A DNA stretch of 64,000 nucleotides from Bacteroidota bacterium (GTDB lineage: Bacteria > Bacteroidota > Bacteroidia > Chitinophagales > Chitinophagaceae), in assembly GCA_023416995.1 (NCBI GenBank), contig JAEZGI010000039.1, forward strand, positions 144,044 to 208,043, given 5' to 3'. Positions 9,275 through 16,901 of this stretch are shown here, one piece after another (position 1 is the first letter of the stretch; every line of letters starts with the position of its first letter). Made by a program: the position numbers and the translations under genes. Under the pieces are notes generated by a model. That model worked only from the letters and a program-made list of their open reading frames with translations. It was not told the DNA's origin and made no database searches.

Positions 9275-9844
9275 ATGGAACCAAAGATTGTTTCCCCAAA
9301 GGACCCGCTGGAACCGGTTCTTCAAAAAAATGATAAAACCGCCCGCTGGTTAATCGGCATCGTATCCGTAGTGGTATTTGCGGCCGTAGTGGTATTGTCA
9401 AGGGTAAAGGTAGAAGTTGACCTGGGTTTTGACATTCACCTTTTTGCAACATTCAATGCTATCGTAAATACGATGGTTTCGGTTTTGTTGCTGGGGGGAT
9501 TGTGGATGGCCAAAACGAAGAACTTTGTATTGCATAAACGCATCATGCTCGCTGCGATCATTCTATCTGCAATGTTCCTCGTTTCGTATATCTGTCATCA
9601 CTTGTTCGCAGGCGATACCCGTTTTGGCGGTGAGGGTAATATCCGAATCTTTTATTTTATTATTCTCATCACGCATATACTGCTGGCTGCGATCATACTT
9701 CCTTTTATTCTCTTTACAGCCTACCGTGCATTAACCGGTGATTACGAAAAACATAAAAAGATTGCCAGGATCACCTGGCCCATCTGGTTTTATGTATCGG
9801 TTACAGGTGTACTTGTATACCTTATGATCAGCCCTTATTATTAA
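9275..9844 (+). CDS. DUF420 membrane protein
   Basis: A 189-residue protein with five predicted membrane helices, of the DUF420 family that commonly accompanies cytochrome oxidase and SCO genes. Conserved-looking His residues occur in YICHHLFAG and ITHILLAAIILPF. Its function is not established; the context 15 bp after the SCO gene suggests oxidase assembly or copper/heme handling, which is inference from neighbourhood only. Confidence 0.8.
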   Translation: MEPKIVSPKDPLEPVLQKNDKTARWLIGIVSVVVFAAVVVLSRVKVEVDLGFDIHLFATFNAIVNTMVSVLLLGGLWMAKTKNFVLHKRIMLAAIILSAMFLVSYICHHLFAGDTRFGGEGNIRIFYFIILITHILLAAIILPFILFTAYRALTGDYEKHKKIARITWPIWFYVSVTGVLVYLMISPYY

Positions 9845-9861
9845 CCTATTTCGTTCAGGAT

Positions 9862-10320
9862 ATGACGCATACGCAGGATTTTTTTCATCAGCTGAAACGG
9901 TTAAATAACTTTCTATTTTTTGGGCTGATAATAGCTTCGGCGTTGGCCATCGTATTGGTTGCAAGCAATATACCGGGTAAAGCAAATGAAGATATTAACC
10001 GTTTCCTGCAGGGAGTTGCGGTTTTGATTTCAGTGGTTACATTTTTTATCGGTCTTCAGACCTTCAAAAAGCGCGTACTCATGCTCAGGAAATCAACGGA
10101 AGCTGTGCCTTTGCGACTGGCACAGTATCGCAAAGCCTGTTTTAACTGGTGGCTGATTTTATTCGTTCCTGGAATATTATATATTGTTTTCTTTGTTGCT
10201 ACCGGTAACTACGCCTTCCTGGTGCTTGCCTTATTTAATTGTGTAGCTATACTGTTGTTTCGGCAGAGAAAAGAAAATGTTCAGATATTGCTGAACCTGT
10301 CGGAAAAGCAACTCAGCTAA
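9862..10320 (+). CDS. Small four-helix membrane protein of unknown function
   Basis: 152 residues with four hydrophobic segments (about 17-37, 47-67, 92-112, 114-131) and a Lys/Arg-rich stretch between the second and third. I do not recognise a family. It follows the DUF420 gene by 17 bp and is probably the last gene of the SCO unit. Its final 8 bp overlap the 3' end of the convergent alkyltransferase-like gene. Confidence 0.65.
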   Translation: MTHTQDFFHQLKRLNNFLFFGLIIASALAIVLVASNIPGKANEDINRFLQGVAVLISVVTFFIGLQTFKKRVLMLRKSTEAVPLRLAQYRKACFNWWLILFVPGILYIVFFVATGNYAFLVLALFNCVAILLFRQRKENVQILLNLSEKQLS

Positions 10321-10711
10321 GCGCGGGATCCCAGAAGATTGTTTTGAAGTCAACGATGGTATCGTTTACCACCTTCACCCCCTCTTTCTCCAACAATTGT
10401 TGCATCGTATCGGGCGTATCAAAATGATGTTTGCCGGTTAGCATTCCATTTCTGTTTACAACACGATGTGCCGGTACTTTAGGTTTGATACGATGCGCAC
10501 CACTCATCGCCCAGCCAACCATCCTGGCAGATAGCCTGGTGCCGAGACAAGCCGCAATTGCTCCGTACGACGTTACGCGTCCTTTTGGTATCTGGCGTGC
10601 AACCTGGTAAACCAATTCAAAAAAAGACTGGTCATAAACGCCGGAAGGCCGGATTGTTTTGATGCCATCAGCAGGCAATGATTTTTTTGAAGTCTTTTTT
10701 GCTTTTGCCAT
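10313..10711 (-). CDS. Alkyltransferase-like DNA base-recognition protein (MGMT family)
   Basis: 132 residues containing only the DNA-binding domain of O6-methylguanine-DNA methyltransferase. The active-site motif PCHR is PAHR here (P80-A81-H82-R83), so the acceptor Cys is missing and it cannot transfer alkyl groups. Proteins of this type bind O6-alkylguanine, flip it out and hand it to nucleotide excision repair. The helix-turn-helix (GRVTSYGAIAACLG) and the VVNRNG stretch are normal. It ends a minus-strand trio with the DUF5522 gene and trmB. Confidence 0.82.
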   Translation of the reverse strand: MAKAKKTSKKSLPADGIKTIRPSGVYDQSFFELVYQVARQIPKGRVTSYGAIAACLGTRLSARMVGWAMSGAHRIKPKVPAHRVVNRNGMLTGKHHFDTPDTMQQLLEKEGVKVVNDTIVDFKTIFWDPALS

Positions 10712-10715
10712 AGCT

Positions 10716-10913
10716 TTAATCGGGTTTATTGTCCTGGCGTTGTTTCAGTAACCAATCACGTCGCGGCTGCGGGACATTTTTGTAATTGTAGGGACAGTGT
10801 TTACATCCGTTACCACAGCAGTCGCCGCGTTCAAGCAAATATGATTGGGTAAGAACCATAAAGCCTTCTGCGTTCAGGTAATAATCAAGTCCTTCTGTCA
10901 GCCTGCTCTTCAA
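10716..10913 (-). CDS. DUF5522 cysteine-rich small protein
   Basis: 65 residues with the Cys-rich core CCGNGCKHCPYNY at about 32-44, typical of the DUF5522 family and suggestive of a metal-binding site. The frame opens with TTG at 10913, and homologues are about this length, so TTG may be the real start. Its 5' end overlaps the trmB 3' end by 29 bp in another frame, which suggests translational coupling. Function unknown. Confidence 0.75.
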   Translation of the reverse strand: MKSRLTEGLDYYLNAEGFMVLTQSYLLERGDCCGNGCKHCPYNYKNVPQPRRDWLLKQRQDNKPD

Positions 10914-11598
10914 GTAAAAGTTGTTTTAACTCGTTTGATTTATCTGCAAGCACTTCAGTTGGTAAACTAAAATGCAGGTAATGAACGGTGTTGCTTTTTG
11001 CGATATCGAGCCCCTCATAATGTGTTTTGATCTGAAGTTCGGCAGTGATGTTTTCCGAAGCGTATACATTCGGGATATCCTGAATAACGGGTAAGTTATG
11101 TAATCCGATCACCCATTTGGTGAAACGGTATAAACTTGGTGAGTCGGTTTTTAAGTGAATGCTGCCGCCCGCCGTCATGATCTTTTGGTATAGGGCCAGG
11201 AATTTTGGATGAGTCAGTCTTTTAGAATTTTTTGATGTACGCAACTGCGGATCCGGAAAGGTGAGCCAGATCTCTTTTACCTCACCTGGTTCAAAGTAAG
11301 TAGCGATGCGATCGATCTGGGTACGCATGAAAAATACATTCGTAAGATTTTCTTTGAGGGCAGTACGTGCACCAACCCATAACCGGTTGCCTTTTACATC
11401 AATGCCAATAAAATTACGATCCGGGTACATCCGCGCCAGGCCGAGTGCATATTCGCCTTTGCCACAGGCGAGTTCAAGTGTAATGGGATTATCGTTTTTA
11501 AAGACGTTTTTCCAGGTCCCCGCCATCCCTTCCGGGTATTGAAGCACGTTTGGAAATTCAAGTAACTCTGCGAACCGTTTTAATTTTTTCTGACCCAT
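10885..11598 (-). CDS. trmB: tRNA (guanine-46-N7)-methyltransferase
   Basis: A 237-residue class I SAM-dependent methyltransferase that makes m7G46 in the variable loop of tRNAs. Visible motifs are the SAM site LELACGKGEYALGLA at about 39-53, the acidic motif in FIGIDVKGNRLW, and IWLTFPDPQLRTSKNSKRL, the family signature with the catalytic Asp. Full length. It starts a three-gene minus-strand unit (trmB, DUF5522, alkyltransferase-like). A tRNA-like RNA lies 163 bp upstream on the same strand, with a terminator in between. Confidence 0.93.
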   Translation of the reverse strand: MGQKKLKRFAELLEFPNVLQYPEGMAGTWKNVFKNDNPITLELACGKGEYALGLARMYPDRNFIGIDVKGNRLWVGARTALKENLTNVFFMRTQIDRIATYFEPGEVKEIWLTFPDPQLRTSKNSKRLTHPKFLALYQKIMTAGGSIHLKTDSPSLYRFTKWVIGLHNLPVIQDIPNVYASENITAELQIKTHYEGLDIAKSNTVHYLHFSLPTEVLADKSNELKQLLLEEQADRRT

Positions 11599-11721
11599 GA
11601 GGCTGCAAAGTTAACCATTGCTGCTGTTCATTCTCATCTGAATCAAAGGCGTGTTCTGAATCTGGGTGCACCTGCCCCGGATTATTGAAAAAAAGTCCTG
11701 AAGGTTAACACCGGCCAGAAA

Positions 11722-11755
11722 TGAAAAACCCCGTAAGTGCCGGACTTACGGGGTT
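11722..11755 (-). terminator. Terminator of the tRNA-like RNA
   Basis: A perfect 12-bp stem (AACCCCGTAAGT / ACTTACGGGGTT) with a 5-nt loop. Read on the minus strand it is followed by a T run (GGGGTTTTTCAT). It begins 6 nt after the 3' end of the tRNA-like RNA and would separate it from trmB. Confidence 0.88.
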
Positions 11756-11761
11756 AAGAAG

Positions 11762-11935
11762 CTGTAGGAGGAGGACTCGAACCTCCACGGAGTAGTTAGC
11801 CATATCGCAATGTGTGGTGGTCAACCCCAGTCGAATCTCCGCCGAAACGGAAAAACGGCATTACGGTACGTTTATCCTATGATCTCCACCCCCGAGACAA
11901 GAGGGTATGTCTGCCAAAAATTCCATCATCCCACA
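11762..11935 (-). ncRNA. tRNA-like RNA (class II fold) with a giant variable arm
   Basis: Read on the minus strand, TGTGGGA (nt 1-7) pairs with TCCTACA (nt 167-173), followed by discriminator G. A Leu-like D arm (stem ATG/CAT, loop with GG), an anticodon arm CCCTC-TTGTCTC-GGGGG, and a standard T arm (GGAGG, TTCGAGT, CCTCC) are all present, with U8, A14, G18-G19, U33 and TTCGA at the expected places. Between anticodon arm and T arm lie about 102 nt instead of the 4-23 of normal tRNAs. They are closed by GGAG/CTCC and hold an inner hairpin GCCG/CGGC. The loop triplet is GTC with T and C at the next two positions. It could be a non-decoding tRNA-like RNA, a tRNA with an insertion, or a decaying tRNA gene. 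Confidence 0.72.
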
Positions 11936-12118
11936 ATATTCACAACAATCATCACGAATTAAGTATCTTGATACTGTATTTGTTTCTGACCGCTGAGAAG
12001 GCAATATTACAACAAAAAGCGCATTTCGTTGTCATATTTTCAAGAAAAATTTTGAATATTTCGAGTTTATGCAAATATTTGTCTTTCGTGTTGACGAAAT
12101 TAAAAAACATAGTTTAAA

Positions 12119-12589
12119 ATGGCAGGGAAATTGAATCTTGACAAACTTGATTTACAGATCATCCACGAGATGATGGATAACGCAGAGATATCCTATGCCG
12201 ACCTCGGAAAAAAACTGTTTGTATCAGGTGGAACCATTCATGTGCGCATAAAAAAACTGCAGGAAGCTGGTATTGTAAAAGGTACAAAGTTAAATGTCGA
12301 TATCAAACAGCTTGGTTATGATGTGATTGCATTTATAGGCATTTATCTCGAAAAAAGCTCTTTGTACGATTCCGTTGCCCGTGAGCTGCATAAAATTCCG
12401 GAGATCGTTCGCCTCAATTATACCACCGGAAACTACAGTATGTTCGCAGAGATTATTTGTAAGGATATTGGCCAGTTGCGTTACGTGCTGCACGACGAGC
12501 TGCAGAAAATAAAGGGCATCGAACGTACCGAAACCTTTATTTCATTGGAAGAAAGTCTCGCTCGGAACGTACAGGTTTATAAACAATAG
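12119..12589 (+). CDS. Lrp/AsnC family transcriptional regulator
   Basis: A 156-residue feast/famine regulator. The N-terminal winged helix-turn-helix is at about 8-55 (LDLQIIHEMMDNAEISYADLG then VSGGTIHVRIKKL), followed by the RAM (AsnC-type) ligand-binding and oligomerisation domain from about 70. The effector is probably an amino acid but cannot be named. It stands alone, divergent from the tRNA-like RNA, with a 183-bp AT-rich space between them that must hold both promoters. Confidence 0.9.
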   Translation: MAGKLNLDKLDLQIIHEMMDNAEISYADLGKKLFVSGGTIHVRIKKLQEAGIVKGTKLNVDIKQLGYDVIAFIGIYLEKSSLYDSVARELHKIPEIVRLNYTTGNYSMFAEIICKDIGQLRYVLHDELQKIKGIERTETFISLEESLARNVQVYKQ

Positions 12590-12667
12590 GAACCTGGTGC
12601 CCGGGCATTTGCTTTGGTTGTCTGGAACCTGTAATTTTAACGCAACAAATCAACCCAAAACAACTGC

Positions 12668-13069
12668 ATGAAGAAGATCATCGCGTTTTCAGCCTTTCTC
12701 CTGGTATTATCTTCTGCTTGTCAGAAAAGCAACAGCGGAGATGGCTCATGCAGTGAAGCTGCAATGAATGTTACCACCACACCGGCTGTTAATACCACCG
12801 AACCGCCTGCAGCCGGAACTTCATTTCCCGTTGCTGTCAATATCAACGGCAATCTTCCTTCCGCAGGCGCAACTATTGAAATCAAGGCCCGCCCCGAGTC
12901 ATCCAACACCGCGTTTTTTAGCGAGTCAAAACTGGCGACTTCAGCGGCAAACAATTTTACCATTACCAACACCCCCACAGGTACGCCTGCTATAGTTGAG
13001 ATTACAATTACTTCGAAAAGCTGTGCCACCAATAAATGGACCGGCTCTTTCCGTTATTCAAAAAAATGA
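12668..13069 (+). CDS. Putative lipoprotein of unknown function
   Basis: 133 residues. The signal peptide ends in a lipobox with Cys18 (LSSACQKSN), so it should be a lipid-anchored envelope protein. The mature part is Thr/Ala/Asn-rich and probably a single beta-sandwich-like domain; two Cys in the body may form a disulfide. No family recognised. Nine bp separate its stop from the stop of the convergent permease gene. Confidence 0.6.
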   Translation: MKKIIAFSAFLLVLSSACQKSNSGDGSCSEAAMNVTTTPAVNTTEPPAAGTSFPVAVNINGNLPSAGATIEIKARPESSNTAFFSESKLATSAANNFTITNTPTGTPAIVEITITSKSCATNKWTGSFRYSKK

Positions 13070-13077
13070 TGAGAGGG

Positions 13078-14172
13078 TTAGTCTTTCACCTGCAGGGCAT
13101 CGCGTAAACCATTTCCCAGGAGATTAAATGCGAGCACAAGTAACATGATCGCAATGCCAGGTGCCAGCGCAAGCATGGGATTATTGGTAATGATAAAATT
13201 ATAATTCTCTTTGATCATCAACCCCCAACTTGGTTGAGGCGGTTGAACACCGACACCAAGGAAACTCAGCCCGGCTTCGATAACTATTGCAGAGGCAAAG
13301 TTGGAAGCAGCAACCACGATCACCGGTCCCATTACATTTGGAAGAATATGTCTTGTGATAATCCGCGCGTTGCTGAAACCAAGTGCTCTTGCAGCCTCGA
13401 CATATTCCATTTCTCGCACGCTCAGCACCTGTCCGCGAATGATGCGTGCAACGCTCACCCACATGGTTAAACCAATAGCAATAAAAATTTGCCAGAAGCC
13501 TTTACCAAGTACGAGTGTGATGGCAAAAACAAGCAGTAAGGTTGGAATGCTCCATATAACATTGATGAACCACATCACCACTTCGTCTACCCATCCACGA
13601 TAGTAACCAGCTACGGCGCCAAGAAATACACCAATGCTGAGCGAGATAATCACGGTGATGAGCCCTACGCCAAGGCTCACCCTTACGCCGATAAGCAGGC
13701 GACTTAATATATCACGTCCGTATTTGTCGGTGCCGAGGTGAAACCTGATCCTGCTGATCTCGTAGCCTTTTTGTCCGTCTGCAGTTTGAAGTGATGCCAG
13801 GCTGAATGCCTTGCGTTCGGCAACGCCCTCATCTATGTATTGCATTATAACAAGGCTATCGCGGGTTTCTGTATAACCTGCCAAGGGTGTATAATCATAG
13901 GGGTCGCGGTCGCCAAAAAGTTTCCGGTTCAACCACCCCGGTCTTTGTTGTTCCCTTTGTGTGGGTAGTTTAAGAAAATCCATCTTAAAACCTGGCTTTT
14001 GTCCTCCGACCTCAACCAGCATTCGGTTTGCATTGATAGAATTATCCGGGGCAATAATATAACCCATAAAGGCGATAATAACAGCCGCAATTATGATGGT
14101 GATACCGGCGATGGCGCCTTTATTCCTTACAAGCCTTCGCCATGTGTTACGTTCTTTTGGTAACTGTGCCAT
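13078..14172 (-). CDS. ABC transporter permease, OppC/DppC type
   Basis: About 364 residues. An N-terminal OppC-type helix at about 20-42 is followed by a long extracytoplasmic segment, then the binding-protein-dependent transport domain with five helices and the EAA loop (VEAARALGFSNARIITRHILPN). The conserved HLGTDKYGRDILSRLL stretch precedes it. The frame reaches TTG at 14211, but ATG 14172 is the likelier start. No partner permease (OppB), ATPase or binding protein is encoded nearby; the gene overlaps the glycosyltransferase gene upstream by 26 bp. Substrate probably a peptide, unproven. Confidence 0.85.
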   Translation of the reverse strand: MAQLPKERNTWRRLVRNKGAIAGITIIIAAVIIAFMGYIIAPDNSINANRMLVEVGGQKPGFKMDFLKLPTQREQQRPGWLNRKLFGDRDPYDYTPLAGYTETRDSLVIMQYIDEGVAERKAFSLASLQTADGQKGYEISRIRFHLGTDKYGRDILSRLLIGVRVSLGVGLITVIISLSIGVFLGAVAGYYRGWVDEVVMWFINVIWSIPTLLLVFAITLVLGKGFWQIFIAIGLTMWVSVARIIRGQVLSVREMEYVEAARALGFSNARIITRHILPNVMGPVIVVAASNFASAIVIEAGLSFLGVGVQPPQPSWGLMIKENYNFIITNNPMLALAPGIAIMLLVLAFNLLGNGLRDALQVKD

Positions 14173-15409
14173 GGGTATATATTTTTCTGCCTTTCCATTG
14201 GTATGATCCAAACCGACCGAGCCACCCGGCTATAACAGTATATATGATATGAAGTGGCTGCATGAATGGAAAGTACTTCATCAACTGCTGCCTGCCAAAA
14301 AACGTTGCGATGCTGTTCACGAAAGGAAACTCAATCAGCACCTTTGCAAACAGCATCAGGATAAAAAACCATAGATAATTCATACTGAAAAACGCTGCTA
14401 TGGCTGAAACAACGAAACTGACATTGACGAAATATACCAACAAAAGCACACGGAACACCATCTTGTCTTCATAATGCACCGCTTTGCTTGCCCACCGGAT
14501 CCTTTGATGGAAGAACTGCCGCCAGGTGGTAGCAGAAGCGGTAGAAACTATGGCTGCCGGATCTTTAAGATACTGTACGCGGTCAGGATATTTAGCAAAG
14601 ATTTTATACATCAATAACATATCATCGCCGCTGGGTATGGAGTCTATTCCTTCAAAACCACCAACTTCATTGAATGCCGATTTCTCATAAGCGAGGTTAG
14701 CGCCATTACACATGCAATGAAACTGTTTTGCTACCGACGCTCCTGTAATGCCTTGCAATGTGATAAAATCAAGACTCTGAAAAATAGCCAGCAAACCTTT
14801 GTTGCCGGCCATAACAACCGGTGCAGCTACAAAAGCAGAAGCTGTCTGTTCATAAAATTGCACAATGGTACTGATCCAATGTTTTCCCGCGGAGCAATCA
14901 GCATCCGTTGTTACGATAAGTTGACCACTAGCAAGGGCAACACCTTTTGCAATAGCAGCTTTCTTATAAGCAATTCCACCATCATCTTTTAAACTGTGGA
15001 TCTGAACACCGGGTCTGTCGGAATAAGTTTGAAGCAGGTTCCAGGTTTCATCTTCAGAATGATCATCGATCAGGATAAACTCTATCAGAGCCGCCGGGTA
15101 TTCCTGTGATAATAATGAGTTCATCAGGGCACCGACATTAGCGGCTTCGTTTCGTAACGCAACAATGACGGATACTGTTGTATTGCCAGCAGTCGGTGGG
15201 CGGTATCCGGGAGTTATCCGCTGTGCATACTCATCTTCAAGATGCTCCATCCTGCCCGCATCGATGGTTCGCCGGTTATTGTGTTCAGATATGTCTGCAT
15301 CCCGTTCCAGCATTTCTGTGTTAATCCTGTTCCATGCACGATGATAGAACTCTATCAGTACAGCATATCCGATCATACCCAACACAAATATGAAATAGAA
15401 AAGCGTCAT
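14147..15409 (-). CDS. Membrane glycosyltransferase family 2
   Basis: 420 residues. An N-terminal helix (4-20) is followed by a GT-A domain: VSVIVALRNEAANVGAL near 80, the metal-binding DADC near 168, the GDD motif near 258, and QRIRW near 302, the Q/RxxRW motif of processive transferases. Three or four C-terminal helices follow. It resembles enzymes that build polysaccharide or glycolipid at the membrane; donor and acceptor are unknown. Its start overlaps the hydrolase stop by 4 bp (ATGA), and its end overlaps the permease gene, so all three are translated as one unit. Confidence 0.85.
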   Translation of the reverse strand: MTLFYFIFVLGMIGYAVLIEFYHRAWNRINTEMLERDADISEHNNRRTIDAGRMEHLEDEYAQRITPGYRPPTAGNTTVSVIVALRNEAANVGALMNSLLSQEYPAALIEFILIDDHSEDETWNLLQTYSDRPGVQIHSLKDDGGIAYKKAAIAKGVALASGQLIVTTDADCSAGKHWISTIVQFYEQTASAFVAAPVVMAGNKGLLAIFQSLDFITLQGITGASVAKQFHCMCNGANLAYEKSAFNEVGGFEGIDSIPSGDDMLLMYKIFAKYPDRVQYLKDPAAIVSTASATTWRQFFHQRIRWASKAVHYEDKMVFRVLLLVYFVNVSFVVSAIAAFFSMNYLWFFILMLFAKVLIEFPFVNSIATFFGRQQLMKYFPFMQPLHIIYTVIAGWLGRFGSYQWKGRKIYTHGTVTKRT

Positions 15410-16239
15410 GACCAGCGTGGCATTCGGGTACGAAATATATCCAGGAGATGTTTTTTGTTCTTCGGCTGGAGTATCTGGTGGCCGGTAGACATCACTTCAA
15501 CATGACATAAGCCATTTAAGGCTCTGCAAAAACGTTGACCACTTGCTGCCGGCATGATCCGATCGTAGTTGCCATATAACATCAATACAGGAATCTTTTC
15601 GGCTATGATCCTTTTTTGCACCATGTTTAACTTCGGGCGAAACCAGCGCATACTGATCCAACGGTTATACAATAACCAGCGTAGCGATTCAGTGCTTAAA
15701 AAATGACGGGTGAATTTATAGACGCTGAGATTTACAACACCGAAAGCCCTGGCCAGTTTCAACACCATGAAAAACCACCCAGGGTTTCTCACCGTAAACC
15801 GAAACAACCACCGCCCCGGGGCCGTGCCTGTGGCAAACCAGTACCACGGATTTACCACGAGCCCGTCAGGTGCCAGCAGCGTGATATGTGTGATTGTCCG
15901 GGCCGGGCGTTCCATCATGGCCAACGCAACACGGCCGCCCATACTGAAGCCTACAAATTCAATGCTTACAATATTGGTGAAATGCCTTTTACTGATCCGG
16001 TCGATCAGGTCATACATCCCGGTTACATCAAGACGATCACTGGCCGACCATTCCGTTTTACCATGGTACGGAAGATCTATGGACAGAATCGAACAATCCG
16101 CCGGCAGCAAATCGCGCATTAAATGAAAATCGCCGCCATCCTCATCATAACCATGAAAACAAACAACCAGCCTGGCGCCTCTTACGAGATAGTGATAATT
16201 AATCACAGATGTCTGATATGGAATAGATTGCTCCTGCAC
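15406..16239 (-). CDS. Alpha/beta-fold hydrolase
   Basis: 277 residues. The oxyanion segment CFHGYDEDGGD is at about 27-37, the nucleophile elbow GFSMGG places Ser at 99, an Asp is visible in YGNYDRIMPA and the catalytic His in STGHQIL near the C-terminus. The lid region (about 140-200) is Trp/Arg-rich. Substrate unknown. The frame starts with GTG at 16239 (MQEQSIPYQT). First gene of the hydrolase-glycosyltransferase-permease unit. Confidence 0.82.
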   Translation of the reverse strand: MQEQSIPYQTSVINYHYLVRGARLVVCFHGYDEDGGDFHLMRDLLPADCSILSIDLPYHGKTEWSASDRLDVTGMYDLIDRISKRHFTNIVSIEFVGFSMGGRVALAMMERPARTITHITLLAPDGLVVNPWYWFATGTAPGRWLFRFTVRNPGWFFMVLKLARAFGVVNLSVYKFTRHFLSTESLRWLLYNRWISMRWFRPKLNMVQKRIIAEKIPVLMLYGNYDRIMPAASGQRFCRALNGLCHVEVMSTGHQILQPKNKKHLLDIFRTRMPRWS

Positions 16240-16382
16240 GAGGCCCGCAATCTACTGATGAAATCACAATTACTTCCGCTTCCTTAAATTTTAAACGATC
16301 AGACGCCAGTTAAGGTAGCTAACCGCCACTATATGTTCGTAAAGAGGTGTCCTTTTCCCCTAAAATTTAACCGGTTTTTCGC

Positions 16383-16413
16383 TTTGAAAACAGGCAGAAT
16401 TTCTTTAAGTTTG
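16383..16413 (+). promoter_or_regulatory. Promoter of the MarR gene
   Basis: TTTG (16383-16386), a 19-bp spacer and TAAGTTTG (16406-16413) match the Bacteroidota -33/-7 promoter consensus closely. Transcription should start within about 8 bp, that is inside the palindrome that follows. Confidence 0.75.
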
Positions 16414-16414
16414 A

Positions 16415-16434
16415 ATAGTTGTATAAACAACTAT
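16415..16434 (+). promoter_or_regulatory. Palindromic operator of the MarR regulator
   Basis: ATAGTTGT-ATAA-ACAACTAT is a perfect inverted repeat with 8-bp arms whose last base is next to the ATG at 16435. Size and AT-rich centre fit a MarR dimer site. It covers the expected transcription start, so binding would repress the gene's own promoter. Confidence 0.75.
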
Positions 16435-16875
16435 ATGCCAAACAACCATTTTAAAAAAGGCGAGTTATACAGTTTCATAACCGGGATGGCCTCAATAGCT
16501 ATAGCCAGGCGTTTGCAGAAAAAATTCAATAATGCATCGCTCAACTTAACTATCGAGCAGTGGAGCGTGTTATATCATTTATGGAAGAAGGACGGCATCA
16601 GTCAACAGGAATTGTGTAATGCCAGTTTTCGCGACAAACCAAGTATTACCAGGCTGGTTGATAATCTCCAGAAATTAGGACTTGTTAAACGTGTGGCTTC
16701 CGATTCGGATCGAAGGATCAATCTTATATACCTCACCAGTACCTCGTTGAAACTCCAGGAAGAGTCCATGGCTTTGGCTGAGGAAACCTTAAATGAAGCC
16801 CTGACCGGTGTGCCGCAGGATAAGATCGAGGTTTGTAAGGAGGTTTTGCAGATAGTGTATGACAATTTAAAATAA
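16435..16875 (+). CDS. MarR family transcriptional regulator
   Basis: 146 residues from ATG 16435 (MPNNHFKKGEL); the frame extends to 16333 but that part overlaps the promoter and operator. The winged helix-turn-helix is clear: ISQQELCNASFRDKPSITRLVDNLQKLGLVKR (about 61-92), then the wing RRINLIYLT. MarR dimers usually release DNA on binding phenolic or acyl ligands. The next gene, an acyl-CoA dehydrogenase 26 bp downstream, may be in the same transcript, suggesting an acyl-CoA or fatty-acid signal (inference). Confidence 0.9.
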   Translation: MPNNHFKKGELYSFITGMASIAIARRLQKKFNNASLNLTIEQWSVLYHLWKKDGISQQELCNASFRDKPSITRLVDNLQKLGLVKRVASDSDRRINLIYLTSTSLKLQEESMALAEETLNEALTGVPQDKIEVCKEVLQIVYDNLK

Positions 16876-16901
16876 TTCAGCTAACATAAAACTTGCATAA
16901 T

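Noticed and set aside
11812..12117. A 101-residue plus-strand reading frame over the tRNA-like RNA
   Set aside because: It lies antisense to the structured RNA, has proline/arginine-rich low-complexity content and no recognisable domain.
15703..16122. A 139-residue plus-strand reading frame inside the alpha/beta hydrolase gene
   Set aside because: It is antisense to a gene with a complete catalytic triad and matches no family; codon use is that of the opposite strand.
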